Shown here one piece after another: positions 23,868-32,194 of a DNA stretch of 64,000 nt (its first letter is position 1; each line of letters begins with the position of its first letter). The translations under genes and the position numbers were made by a program. The DNA lies in contig NZ_LIXJ01000022.1 in NCBI RefSeq assembly GCF_001905795.1, positions 62,001 to 126,000 of the forward strand, given 5' to 3'. The notes beneath the pieces were generated by a model that was given only the letters and a program-made list of their open reading frames with translations, did no database searches and was not told where the DNA came from. Origin of the DNA: Streptomyces sp. CB01580 (GTDB lineage: Bacteria > Actinomycetota > Actinomycetes > Streptomycetales > Streptomycetaceae).

Positions 23868-25004
23868 ATGGCCAGTGTCACGTTCGACAAGGCGTCCCGC
23901 ATCTACCCCGGCTCGACGAAGCCGGCCGTGGACCAGCTGGAGATCGACATCGCGGACGGCGAGTTCCTCGTACTCGTCGGTCCTTCCGGTTGCGGCAAGT
24001 CGACTTCCCTCCGCATGCTCGCGGGCCTCGAGGACGTCAACGCCGGTGCCATCCGCATCGGTGACCGCGACGTCACGCACCTGCCGCCGAAGGACCGGGA
24101 CATCGCCATGGTGTTCCAGAACTACGCGCTCTACCCGCACATGACCGTCGCGGACAACATGGGCTTCGCGCTCAAGATCGCCGGTGTCAACAAGACCGAC
24201 ATCCGGGCGAAGGTCGAAGAGGCCGCCAAGATGCTGGACCTCACGGAGTACCTGGACCGCAAGCCGAAGGCGCTCTCCGGTGGTCAGCGCCAGCGCGTCG
24301 CGATGGGCCGTGCCATCGTGCGTGAGCCGCAGGTCTTCCTGATGGACGAGCCGCTGTCGAACCTCGACGCCAAGCTCCGTGTCTCCACCCGCACGCAGAT
24401 CGCCTCGCTCCAGCGCCGCCTGGGCATCACGACCGTGTACGTCACGCACGACCAGGTCGAGGCCCTCACCATGGGCGACCGGGTCGCCGTCCTCAAGGAC
24501 GGCCTGCTCCAGCAGGTCGACTCGCCGCGCAAGATGTACGACAAGCCGGCGAACCTCTTCGTGGCCGGCTTCATCGGCTCCCCCGCCATGAACCTGGTCG
24601 AGGTCCCGATCACCGACGGCGGCGTGAAGTTCGGCAACAGCGTCGTCCCGGTCTCGCGCGAGGCGCTCAAGGCCGCCGCGGACAAGGGCGACACGACCGT
24701 CACGGTCGGCATCCGCCCCGAGCACTTCGACATCGTCGAGCACGGCGGCGCCGCCGCGAAGTCCCTCACGAAGGACAGCTCCGACTCCCCCGCCGGCCTG
24801 GCCGTCTCGGTCAACGTCGTCGAGGAGCTCGGCGCCGACGGCTACGTCTACGGCTCCGCGCGGGTCGGCGGCGAGGACAAGGACCTGGTCGTCCGCGTCA
24901 ACGGCCGCTCCGTCCCGGAGAAGGGCACCAAGCTGCACGTCGTGCCGCGCCCGGACGAGCTGCACGTCTTCGCGACCTCGACGGGCGCCCGCCTCACCGA
25001 CTGA
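23868..25004 (+). CDS. msiK: Multiple-sugar-import ATPase MsiK
   Basis: Encodes 378 residues, a MalK/UgpC-type ABC ATPase. Walker A GPSGCGKST (~38-46), Q-loop FQNYALYP, signature LSGGQRQRVAMGRA, Walker B VFLMDEPLSNLD, switch histidine TVYVTHDQ, and a C-terminal regulatory OB domain with VGIRPEHF. In Streptomyces MsiK is a shared ATPase energising several cellobiose, maltose, trehalose and chitobiose importers, which explains why no permease is adjacent. GGAGGAGAAG lies ~10-19 bases before ATG 23868. Single-gene unit flanked by promoter and terminator. Confidence 0.95.
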   Translation: MASVTFDKASRIYPGSTKPAVDQLEIDIADGEFLVLVGPSGCGKSTSLRMLAGLEDVNAGAIRIGDRDVTHLPPKDRDIAMVFQNYALYPHMTVADNMGFALKIAGVNKTDIRAKVEEAAKMLDLTEYLDRKPKALSGGQRQRVAMGRAIVREPQVFLMDEPLSNLDAKLRVSTRTQIASLQRRLGITTVYVTHDQVEALTMGDRVAVLKDGLLQQVDSPRKMYDKPANLFVAGFIGSPAMNLVEVPITDGGVKFGNSVVPVSREALKAAADKGDTTVTVGIRPEHFDIVEHGGAAAKSLTKDSSDSPAGLAVSVNVVEELGADGYVYGSARVGGEDKDLVVRVNGRSVPEKGTKLHVVPRPDELHVFATSTGARLTD

Positions 25005-25365
25005 CGCTCCGCACGCCCGCGCACGGACCCGTACCTCGCACGCCGCTCACGCCCGCGTGCACCGCACGGCCCGCACGCCCGCGCACCACGACGGCCCCGC
25101 ACGCTTCCCCGTGCGGGGCCGTTCGCGTGCACGGCACTGCCCCGGGAGACTCCGGGAGTCCTGGGAGCCTGCCGGAAGGCCGCGCGGAGCCGTTCGCGCG
25201 TCGCGGAGGCGGGAACGGGTTTGAACCGAGCTGTGCCGACTCCCCGCTGCGCACCGGCCGTTTCGCCGCTCCCGGTCAACACCGAATTCGAAAGGCGCCC
25301 TCGAACCATCCCTCGCAAGGGTGACAAGATGTCGCCATGTCATTACCGACCGCTACGCTCGCTGC
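25005..25365. other. Intergenic region after msiK
   Basis: 361 bases without a gene. It contains GC-rich CACGCCCGCG repeats, the msiK terminator at 25091-25122, and a short AT-richer leader before the next gene (25290-25365). Confidence 0.5.
25091..25122 (+). terminator. Intrinsic terminator after msiK
   Basis: Perfect 13-bp stem ACGGCCCCGCACG (25091-25103) with 25110-25122 and loop CTTCCC; then GTTCG. Located 87 bases after the stop. Confidence 0.8.
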
Positions 25366-25779
25366 GTGACCCACACCGCTCGCCGTATCGGCCGTTCCCT
25401 CGCTCTCGTACTGCCCGTCGTGATGGTCCTGTCCGGGACCCTCGCCGTCACCAGCGTGCCGTGGGCAGCGCACAGCTCCGATTCGCGGGTCCTGGCCGCG
25501 TCGGCCCAGGACGTATCGAAGCGTGCCAAGGCACGTGCCCCGCAGGACATCCTCCGTGACCGTCTGCTCGTGGAGCTCCGCGAGAAGGACCCGGGCGTCG
25601 CGCTGACGAACCTTCAGCGCTCCGTCGAGGGTCGGCCCACGCTCGCCCGGCACTGCATGTCGATCGCGAAGGCGCTGGGCCGGGCGGCGGTCGAGCAGTA
25701 CGGGCCGACGCGCGCCCACCGGTTCTCCCGCCCCGTCTGCGACACGTCGTTCGCCTCCGGCGTCGCGCAGTTCAGCTGA
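25366..25779 (+). CDS. Predicted secreted protein of unknown function
   Basis: Encodes 137 residues from GTG 25366 (VTHTARRIGRSLALVLPVVM), with a typical twin-charged N-terminus and signal peptide ending around AASAQ. The mature part (APQDILRDRLLVELREKDPG, LTNLQRSVEGRPTLARHCM, FSRPVCDTSFASGVAQFS) has two cysteines and no family I recognise. An in-frame GTG at 25321 would add 15 residues before the signal and is less likely. Lies upstream of the nucleotidyltransferase gene. Confidence 0.75.
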   Translation: MTHTARRIGRSLALVLPVVMVLSGTLAVTSVPWAAHSSDSRVLAASAQDVSKRAKARAPQDILRDRLLVELREKDPGVALTNLQRSVEGRPTLARHCMSIAKALGRAAVEQYGPTRAHRFSRPVCDTSFASGVAQFS

Positions 25780-25929
25780 CCCCCCGGCAAGCGGGCCCAA
25801 CACCGGTCGGCCCGGCACCGGTCGTCCCGACCCCAGCCGACGCGACACCCGGTCCGTCCGGCACCGGTCGGCCCGTCGCTCGACCGGCCCCGCACAACAC
25901 GACACCAGGCACCACATATCGTGCCTGGT

Positions 25930-26640
25930 ATGCATACGTATCCGACGCAGGCCGTGGTCCTGGCGGGTGGCCAGGGATCGCGGCTGCGCCCGTACACCGA
26001 CGACCGCCCCAAGCCGATGGTCGAGATCCCGGGCACCGGGACCCCGATCATCGGCCATCAGCTTTCCTGGCTGGCCGCCGAGGGCGTGACCGACGTCGTG
26101 GTGTCGTGCGGTCATCTGGCCGAAGTACTGCAGGAATGGCTGGACTCAGCGGTGCTGCCGCTGCGCGTGACGACCGTCGTGGAGTCCGAGCCCCTGGGCC
26201 GGGGCGGCGGCCTGAAGTACGCCGCCGCCCGGCTGCCCGACCCGGACCAGCCCTGGTACGCCACCAACGGCGACATCTGGACGCGCTTCTCGCTGCGCGA
26301 GATGGCCGCCTTCCACGCCGAGCGCGACGCGACCGCCACGCTGGCGCTGGCCCGTCCCCGGATCCCGTGGGGCGCCGTGGAGACGGACGCGTTCGGGCAC
26401 ATCACCGACTTCATCGAGGCGCCGCCGTCGCCGTATCTGATCAACGCCGGCGTATACGTCTTCTCGCCGGCCTTCACCACCCTGCTGCCGGACCGCGGCG
26501 ACCATGAGCGGACGACGTTCCCGAAGCTGGCGCGCGAGCGCAGGCTGGCCGGGTACCCGCTGCCGCACGGGGCGTACTGGCGGGCCATCGACACGGCGAA
26601 GGACCTGACCGAGGCCGCCAAGGAACTCGACGGCGGGTGA
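25930..26640 (+). CDS. Nucleotide-sugar pyrophosphorylase-like nucleotidyltransferase
   Basis: Encodes 236 residues. Starts with the NTP-transferase motif AVVLAGGQGSRLRPYTDDRP (nucleotide-binding GGxGxRLxP, then KPM), with YATNGDIW and LINAGVYVFSP later. It is of the short glucose-/mannose-1-phosphate type without the C-terminal beta-helix, so it could make GDP-mannose or another activated sugar. ATG 25930 was preferred to GTG 25921. No glycosyltransferase is adjacent. Two terminator-like hairpins follow. Confidence 0.88.
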   Translation: MHTYPTQAVVLAGGQGSRLRPYTDDRPKPMVEIPGTGTPIIGHQLSWLAAEGVTDVVVSCGHLAEVLQEWLDSAVLPLRVTTVVESEPLGRGGGLKYAAARLPDPDQPWYATNGDIWTRFSLREMAAFHAERDATATLALARPRIPWGAVETDAFGHITDFIEAPPSPYLINAGVYVFSPAFTTLLPDRGDHERTTFPKLARERRLAGYPLPHGAYWRAIDTAKDLTEAAKELDGG

Positions 26641-26690
26641 CTCCGTCCGCTCGGTGGCCGGTGACTCCGACAGTTCCGAAACCTCCGTGA

Positions 26691-26719
26691 GCGCCTGCGG
26701 CGGAGCACGCCGCAGGCGC
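26691..26719 (+). terminator. Hairpin after the nucleotidyltransferase (first)
   Basis: GCGCCTGCGGCG (26691-26702) pairs perfectly with 26708-26719 around a 5-base loop, 50 bases after the stop. Confidence 0.7.
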
Positions 26720-26763
26720 GCGTGCACCGCGTACGCGCGTCTGCTCGTGCACCGCGTACGCGG

Positions 26764-26799
26764 AGGGGCGGTCACCGGATCCGACCGGTGACCGCCCCT
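26764..26799 (+). terminator. Strong bidirectional terminator
   Basis: A 15-bp stem (26764-26778 with 26785-26799; arm AGGGGCGGTCACCGG) with a 6-base loop, followed by the T-rich TTCTTCGTCC repeats. It separates the convergent nucleotidyltransferase and DoxX genes. Confidence 0.88.
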
Positions 26800-26840
26800 T
26801 CTTCGTCCGTCCTTCTTCGTCCGTCCTTCTTCGTCCGTCT
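26799..26840. repeat. Three tandem 14-bp repeats
   Basis: TTCTTCGTCCGTCC is repeated three times (last copy ends in T) directly after the terminator stem, supplying its T-rich tail. Confidence 0.8.
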
Positions 26841-26896
26841 TTCCCGTCCGCCTCCCCGCCCGCCTCGGAACGGGGCGAGACGGACGGGCGCCAGGC

Positions 26897-28594
26897 TCAG
26901 CCGAGCAGGCCCCCGATCGGGTTCTGCCCCGCGCCCGACGTTCCTCCGGTGGAACCGCCCTCGTCCGGGCCGCTGCCGCCCGAGGGGCCGCCGCCGGTGC
27001 CCGTGGAGCCCGAGGAGCTCGGGCCGGAGCTGCTCGCCGGGGGCTGCTGGGGAGTCGTCTGCCGCGGGACCTGCTGGACGGTGCCCTGGGTCTGGCTGGG
27101 CTGCCCGGCGCCGGTCGTCGCACGGCCCGGCTCGCGCACGGAGTCCGCGGGAGGCGTGGACGCCCGCGTGGACGGGGTGGTGGCGGCGCCGCTGCGGGTC
27201 GGCGACGGGCGCCGCCCCTCGGGCGTGTGTGATGCCTCACCGGTACGGGACTTCTCCGGAAGCGGGGAGCCGGGCAGCTGGTTGGTCGGGTTGCCGTTCG
27301 GGCCCGGCACGGTCACGACCCCGGAGGAGCGGACGGCCCCGCCGAGGATGGAGCCCACGAGGAACGTGAGTCCGAGGACGAGGGTCGCGACGGCGGCGCC
27401 CCGGCGCAGCACTCGACGGCGCAGGTCCCAGATCGCCGAGCGCGGGCCGAGCGTGCGCCACGCCTCGCCGGCGAGCCGCCCGTCGACGGAGTAGACCGGC
27501 GCGCCCGCGATGATCAGCGGGCTCCAGGCGGCGAGGTAGATGATGTCGGGCGCGTCGTACACGGCGACGCTGCGCCAGCTCACGGTGACCAGCAGGGCGG
27601 CGGAGAGCAGGGCCCCGACGGACGCGGCGACGCGCTGCCAGAGGCCGAGCACAGTGAGGACACCGACGACGACCTGGAGGAAGGCGACGGTGAGCCCGGC
27701 GCCCACCGGGTGCGAGAGCGCGAAGTCGCGCAGCGGTTCGGCCAGCGTCCAGGGGTGCAGCGAGTTCAGCCACGTGACCATGGAGCCGCGTTCGCCGCCG
27801 TCGAAGTACACCGGGTCGCACAGCTTGCCCATGCCGGCGTAGATGGAGATGAAGCCGAGGAAGACCCGCAGGGGCAGCAGCACCACGCCGAGGTTCATAC
27901 GGCGTCCCGGGTAGTACGCGTGCCGAACGGCGTCCTGAGCCTGGCGGCGGCCCCGGGCCTCCGTGCCGTCGTCGTACGCGGCCCCGGCCCCGGCCCCGTC
28001 CTCGTCACCGGCCGCGTCCACGTATCCGTCGTAACCGGTGTCGCGGCCGTACGGACCGTGATCGACGGGGTCGTAGGCACCAACCGCCTGGCGCATCGGC
28101 GGCAGCAGCGGACCGTTGCCGTGCGGTCCCGGCTGCTGGGGCGCGGTGACGACGGGATTGGGCTGGGTCTCCTCCAGGCAGTCGATCAGCTGGGTGCTGC
28201 CCGCGCCGAGCCCGCCGTCGAACTCGCCGGGGCGCCCGGAGTCGCCGTGGTGGGCACGGGAGTCGTAGGCGTCGTACGCGGCCGTCGAAGGGCCTGCGGC
28301 CGAATTCCGCACGGCCTGGAGGAGTCCGGTGGCTCCGGGGTCGCCGGGGGCGGACCTGCCACTCCACACGACGGGCGCGCGCCTGCCGCGCGCCGTTCCG
28401 GGGGACCCGCTCATGGCGGGGATCCTGGGCACGCCCGCGGGGGCCAGCCCGCGCAACCGTGCGCGCTGGCCGGGCGCGAGCTGCACCCGGAAGCTGGCGT
28501 GGTTGACGATGACCTGCGCAGGGTCGCAGTCCACCTTGGTCATGCTCAGGGCGGGTTGTTCGTCGAACCGAGGCGTTCTGGTGTCCACACTCAT
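26897..28594 (-). CDS. DoxX-family membrane protein with long N- and C-terminal tails
   Basis: Encodes 565 residues. The first ~230 are hydrophilic and low in order. Residues ~235-420 form the DoxX membrane domain: LPLRVFLGFISIYAGMGKL, LTVAFLQVVVGVLTVLGLW, GALLSAALLVTVSW, DIIYLAAWSPLIIAG; another hydrophobic helix follows (VATLVLGLTFLVGSILGG), then a ~100-residue Ser/Pro/Gly-rich tail. DoxX proteins act in thiol/redox balance or as quinol-oxidase subunits in other organisms; the role here is unknown. Divergence from its upstream region places a promoter near 28600. Confidence 0.85.
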   Translation of the reverse strand: MSVDTRTPRFDEQPALSMTKVDCDPAQVIVNHASFRVQLAPGQRARLRGLAPAGVPRIPAMSGSPGTARGRRAPVVWSGRSAPGDPGATGLLQAVRNSAAGPSTAAYDAYDSRAHHGDSGRPGEFDGGLGAGSTQLIDCLEETQPNPVVTAPQQPGPHGNGPLLPPMRQAVGAYDPVDHGPYGRDTGYDGYVDAAGDEDGAGAGAAYDDGTEARGRRQAQDAVRHAYYPGRRMNLGVVLLPLRVFLGFISIYAGMGKLCDPVYFDGGERGSMVTWLNSLHPWTLAEPLRDFALSHPVGAGLTVAFLQVVVGVLTVLGLWQRVAASVGALLSAALLVTVSWRSVAVYDAPDIIYLAAWSPLIIAGAPVYSVDGRLAGEAWRTLGPRSAIWDLRRRVLRRGAAVATLVLGLTFLVGSILGGAVRSSGVVTVPGPNGNPTNQLPGSPLPEKSRTGEASHTPEGRRPSPTRSGAATTPSTRASTPPADSVREPGRATTGAGQPSQTQGTVQQVPRQTTPQQPPASSSGPSSSGSTGTGGGPSGGSGPDEGGSTGGTSGAGQNPIGGLLG

Positions 28595-28836
28595 CTAACC
28601 GAGTGATGAGTGTTTAGGACACTGCCTTGACGAGCCCGATGTGTCCGAGACCCGTCAATCATGTCCGAGACGCGTCAACGACGGTTCTCGGACCGAACGG
28701 GAACGGGCCGAACGGAACGATCGACGGGCCGGACGGGACGGCTGACGGGACGAGGCCGGGCCGGGCCGCCGAACGGGACGAGACCGGGGCGGACGGGCGG
28801 GACCGGGCCGGATGGCCGACCCCGCCCAAGAGTGTC

Positions 28837-29793
28837 TCAGGCCCGGCGCCGCGCGGCCTCGTAGAGGACGATCCCGGCCGCGACACCGGCGTTCAGCGAC
28901 TCGGCACCGCCCGGCATCGAGATGCGGACGCGGTAGTCGCAGGTCTCGCCGACGAGACGGCCGAGTCCCTTGCCCTCGCTGCCGATGACGACGACGACCG
29001 GGCCGTCGAGCGCCTCCAGGTCCTCGACGGTGTGCTCGCCGTCCGCGGCGAGGCCGACGACCGTGAGGCCCGCCTTCTGGTAGCCCTCCAGGGCCCTGGT
29101 CAGGTTCGTCACCCGGGCGACCGGCGTACGGGCCGCGGTGCCGGCCGAGGACTTCCAGGCACCGGCCGTCATCCCGGCCGCGCGACGCTCCGGCACGACC
29201 ACGCCGTGCCCGCCGAACGCGGAGACGGAACGGACGATCGCACCCAGGTTGCGCGGGTCGGTGACACCGTCGAGGGCAACGATCAGCGGCTCCTCGCCGT
29301 TGTCGTGCGCGGCGACCACCAGGTCGTCCGGGTGCGCGTACTCGTACGGCGGGACCTGGAGGACGAGGCCCTGGTGGTTCAGACCGTTCGTCATCCGGTC
29401 CAGCTCGGCGCGCGGCGCCTCCATCAGGTTGATGTTGCCGCGCTCGCCCGCGAGCTGGAGCGCCTCGCGGACCCGCTCGTCGTTGTCGATGTACTGCTGG
29501 ACGTACAGGGTCGTCGCGGGCACCCCGTCGCGCAGGGCCTCGTAGACCGGGTTGCGGCCGACGACCATCTCGGACGTGCCCTTGGCGCCGCCGCGGCGCG
29601 GCGCGGGGCGGCGGTGCGCGGCCTGCTTGGCCTTGGCGTGGGCGATCCGGTTCTTCGCGTGCCCCTTGCGCGCGGAGGCGGGCGGCGTCGGGCCCTTGCC
29701 CTCCAGGCCACGGCGTCGCTGGCCACCGCTGCCGACCTGCGCGCCCTTCTTGTTGGCAGTGCGGCGGTTCCTGCGCTGGCTGTTCCCGGCCAT
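28837..29793 (-). CDS. rlmB: 23S rRNA (guanosine-2251-2'-O)-methyltransferase RlmB
   Basis: Encodes 318 residues. The basic N-terminal ~75 residues (NRRTANKKGAQ, RKGHAKNRIAHAKAKQAA) are an actinobacterial extension. Then the SpoU substrate-binding domain (VVGRNPVYEALRDG) and the trefoil-knot SAM domain: VTDPRNLGAIVRSVSAFG, VVIGSEGKGLGRL and RISMPGGAESLNAGVAAGI. It methylates the 2'-OH of a 23S rRNA guanosine near the peptidyl-transferase centre. Downstream of cysS on the same strand, as is usual in actinobacteria, but with a hairpin between. Confidence 0.94.
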   Translation of the reverse strand: MAGNSQRRNRRTANKKGAQVGSGGQRRRGLEGKGPTPPASARKGHAKNRIAHAKAKQAAHRRPAPRRGGAKGTSEMVVGRNPVYEALRDGVPATTLYVQQYIDNDERVREALQLAGERGNINLMEAPRAELDRMTNGLNHQGLVLQVPPYEYAHPDDLVVAAHDNGEEPLIVALDGVTDPRNLGAIVRSVSAFGGHGVVVPERRAAGMTAGAWKSSAGTAARTPVARVTNLTRALEGYQKAGLTVVGLAADGEHTVEDLEALDGPVVVVIGSEGKGLGRLVGETCDYRVRISMPGGAESLNAGVAAGIVLYEAARRRA

Positions 29794-29861
29794 GACCTAC
29801 CTGTTTCGTTGCTGCTCGGACGAGCGTGCGTTGCGTACGTATATGAAGTGTGCCCCCATGA

Positions 29862-29891
29862 GTGTGCCGTCCGGGACTCCGGACGGCACAC
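29862..29891 (-). terminator. Terminator between cysS and rlmB
   Basis: Perfect 13-bp stem GTGTGCCGTCCGG (29862-29874) with 29879-29891 and a 4-base loop, 20 bases after the cysS stop. It should lower but not necessarily stop read-through into rlmB. Confidence 0.8.
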
Positions 29892-29911
29892 ACGGGATGC
29901 CTACGGGCTGC

Positions 29912-31315
29912 CTACGAGCGCGGACCGAGGGTCCAACGCGGTCCGGCCGGGCTGTCCTCGATGACGAGCCCGGACTGGCCGAGCTGGTCGCGGATGGCGT
30001 CGGCGGCGGGCCAGTCCTTCCGGGCGCGGGCCGCCTCGCGCTGGTCCAGGACCAGGCGTACGAGCGTGTCCACGACCCCGTGCAGATCGTCGCCGCGGTC
30101 GCTCTCGCCCGCCCAGTGCTCTTCCAGCGGGTCGAGCCCGAGGACGCCGAGCATCGCCCGTACCTCCGCGAGCCGGGCGACGGCCGCCTCCTTGTCGTCG
30201 GCGGCCAGCGCGGAATTGCCCTGCCGGACCGTGGTGTGGACGATCGCGAGCGCCTGCGGGACGCCCAGGTCGTCGTCCATCGCCTCCGCGAACGCGGGCG
30301 GCACCTCACGGGCCGGGGCGACCATGCCGCCCGCCTTCTCGACGACCCGCTGCACGAAGCCCTCGATCCGCGCGAACGCGGACTCGGCCTCGCGCAGGGC
30401 CTCCTCGCTGTACTCGATCATCGACCGGTAGTGCGGGGTGCCGAGGTAGTAGCGCAGCACGATCGGGCGCCACGCCTTGACCATCTCGCTGACCAGCACC
30501 GAGTTGCCCAGCGACTTCGACATCTTCTCGCCGGACATGGTGACCCAGCCGTTGTGCACCCAGTAGCGCGCGAACTCGTCGCCGAACGCCTGGGCCTGGG
30601 CGATCTCGTTCTCGTGGTGCGGGAAGATCAGGTCGATCCCGCCGCCGTGGATGTCGAAGGCCCGGCCGAGGTACTTGTGCGCCATGGCCGAGCACTCCAG
30701 GTGCCAGCCGGGCCGGCCGCGGCCCCACGGGGTCTCCCAGCTGGGCTCGCCCGGCTTGGACGCCTTCCACATCGCGAAGTCGCGCGGGTCGCGCTTGCCG
30801 GTCTCGCCCTCGCCGGACGGCTGACGCAGATCGTCCAGGTCCTGGTTGGACAGCGACAGATAACCCGGGTAGGAACGCACATCGAAGTAGACGTTGCCGT
30901 CCGCCGCGTAGGCGTGACCACGTTCGATCAGGCCCCGCATCATCTCGACCATCTCGGTGACGTGCCCGGTCGCGCGCGGTTCGTACGTGACCGGCAGGCA
31001 GCCCAGCGCGTCGTACCCGGCGTTGAACGCCCGCTCGTTCTCGTAGCCGATGGCCCACCACGGCCGGCCCTGCTCGGCGGACTTCGCGATGATCTTGTCG
31101 TCGATGTCGGTGACGTTCCGGACGAACGTGACGTCGTAGCCGCGGTACTCGAACCAACGGCGCATGATGTCGAAGTTCAGACCGGACCGGATGTGCCCGA
31201 TGTGCGGGGCCGCCTGAACGGTGGCACCACACAGGTAGATCGAGACACAGCCCGCCGTGAGCGGGACGAAGTCACGGATCTGCCGGGCGCTGGTGTCGTA
31301 CAGGCGAATAGTCAC
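29912..31315 (-). CDS. cysS: Cysteinyl-tRNA synthetase
   Basis: Encodes 467 residues, full length for class I CysRS, which charges tRNA-Cys with cysteine. HIGH is at 38-41 and KMSKS at 264-268; zinc ligands Cys29, Cys208, His233 and the FPHHENEIAQ motif are present. The usual CGPTVQ/APPHIGH is CGATVQAAPHIGH here, a mild change. Not a mycothiol MshC paralogue: length, the KMSKS loop and context with rlmB fit true CysRS. Confidence 0.96.
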   Translation of the reverse strand: MTIRLYDTSARQIRDFVPLTAGCVSIYLCGATVQAAPHIGHIRSGLNFDIMRRWFEYRGYDVTFVRNVTDIDDKIIAKSAEQGRPWWAIGYENERAFNAGYDALGCLPVTYEPRATGHVTEMVEMMRGLIERGHAYAADGNVYFDVRSYPGYLSLSNQDLDDLRQPSGEGETGKRDPRDFAMWKASKPGEPSWETPWGRGRPGWHLECSAMAHKYLGRAFDIHGGGIDLIFPHHENEIAQAQAFGDEFARYWVHNGWVTMSGEKMSKSLGNSVLVSEMVKAWRPIVLRYYLGTPHYRSMIEYSEEALREAESAFARIEGFVQRVVEKAGGMVAPAREVPPAFAEAMDDDLGVPQALAIVHTTVRQGNSALAADDKEAAVARLAEVRAMLGVLGLDPLEEHWAGESDRGDDLHGVVDTLVRLVLDQREAARARKDWPAADAIRDQLGQSGLVIEDSPAGPRWTLGPRS

Positions 31316-31339
31316 GCCTCAAGGGTAGTGGGCGTGCAC

Positions 31340-31560
31340 CAGTGCCCCGCGCCCCCTCGGGGGTCGCAGGGGTCCTCTTCACGGGAAGCGGTGTGCGCCG
31401 GCGGCTCGCTCGGGTCCGCGAGAGGACCTTGCTCGGCGCGATCCGGACGATCACGTGCTCGGTGCCGGTGGGACCGACGGGTCGAACTCCGCGTACGGCT
31501 TGCCGGTGTACCTGACGGACGGCTCGTCGAGAAGCTCCGGCGCTGCCGCACCGCTCCCGG
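31340..31560 (-). pseudogene. Probable PPOX-family gene remnant
   Basis: Between ispF and cysS, one minus-strand frame reads ELLDEPSVRYTGKPYAEFDP and then stops. A frame one base away continues as TGTEHVIVRIAPSKVLSRTR. Joined, they resemble the last ~45 residues of a pyridoxamine 5'-phosphate oxidase-type flavoprotein. The N-terminal part is absent. Codon use decays to noise on both sides. Identity is from memory of the family only. Confidence 0.4.
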
Positions 31561-31595
31561 GGGGCCGTCCCGCGCCGACGGTGCGGGACGGCCCC
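31561..31595 (-). terminator. Terminator after ispF
   Basis: Perfect 13-bp stem (31561-31573 with 31583-31595; arm GGGGCCGTCCCGC) with a 9-base loop, nine bases beyond the ispF stop codon. Confidence 0.85.
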
Positions 31596-31603
31596 GGGGC
31601 GGG

Positions 31604-32194
31604 TCAGCCGGTGCGGTGGACCAGCGCGGTCGCGATCCCGGCGATGCCCTCGCCCCGCCCGGTGAAACCGAGCCCGTCGGAGGTCGCGGCGGAGAGCGAG
31701 ACGGGCGCCCCCACGGCGTCCGACAGCACCCGCTGCGCCTCCCCGCGCCGCTTGCCGATCTTCGGCCGCACGCCGACGACCTGGACGGCGACGTTCCCGA
31801 TCTCGAAGCCCGCGGCCCGTACGATCCGCGCCGCCTCGGTCAGCAGCGTGACCCCGGAGGCGCCGGACCACTCGGGCCGCCCGGTGCCGAAGTGCTGCCC
31901 GAGGTCGCCGAGCCCGGCGGCCGAGAAGAGCGCGTTGCATGCGGCGTGCGCGACGACGTCGGCGTCCGAGTGCCCGGCCAGGCCGGGGCCCTCGCCCTCC
32001 CACAGCAGGCCCGCGCACCACAGCTCGCGGCCCTCCTCGAAGGCGTGGATGTCGGTGCCGATCCCGACGAGCGGGATCACCGGCCCGGCCGTCCGGACCT
32101 GCGCCGCGTCCCCGCCGGCGGACGCCGCGGACCGTTGCCCCGCCGACTCGTTCCCGGCCGCCACCGCCCCGGGAACCGTTTCCTCAGAAGCCAT
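31604..32194 (-). CDS. ispF: 2-C-methyl-D-erythritol 2,4-cyclodiphosphate synthase
   Basis: Encodes 196 residues. A ~38-residue Ala/Ser-rich extension precedes the standard IspF domain: GIGTDIHAF (metal aspartate/histidine), GHSDADVVAHAACNALF, DLGQHFGTG, and SLSAATSDGLGFTGRGEGI at the end. It closes CDP-ME 2-phosphate to the cyclodiphosphate in the non-mevalonate isoprenoid pathway. Its start overlaps the ispD stop by 11 bases, so both are made from one message. Confidence 0.95.
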   Translation of the reverse strand: MASEETVPGAVAAGNESAGQRSAASAGGDAAQVRTAGPVIPLVGIGTDIHAFEEGRELWCAGLLWEGEGPGLAGHSDADVVAHAACNALFSAAGLGDLGQHFGTGRPEWSGASGVTLLTEAARIVRAAGFEIGNVAVQVVGVRPKIGKRRGEAQRVLSDAVGAPVSLSAATSDGLGFTGRGEGIAGIATALVHRTG

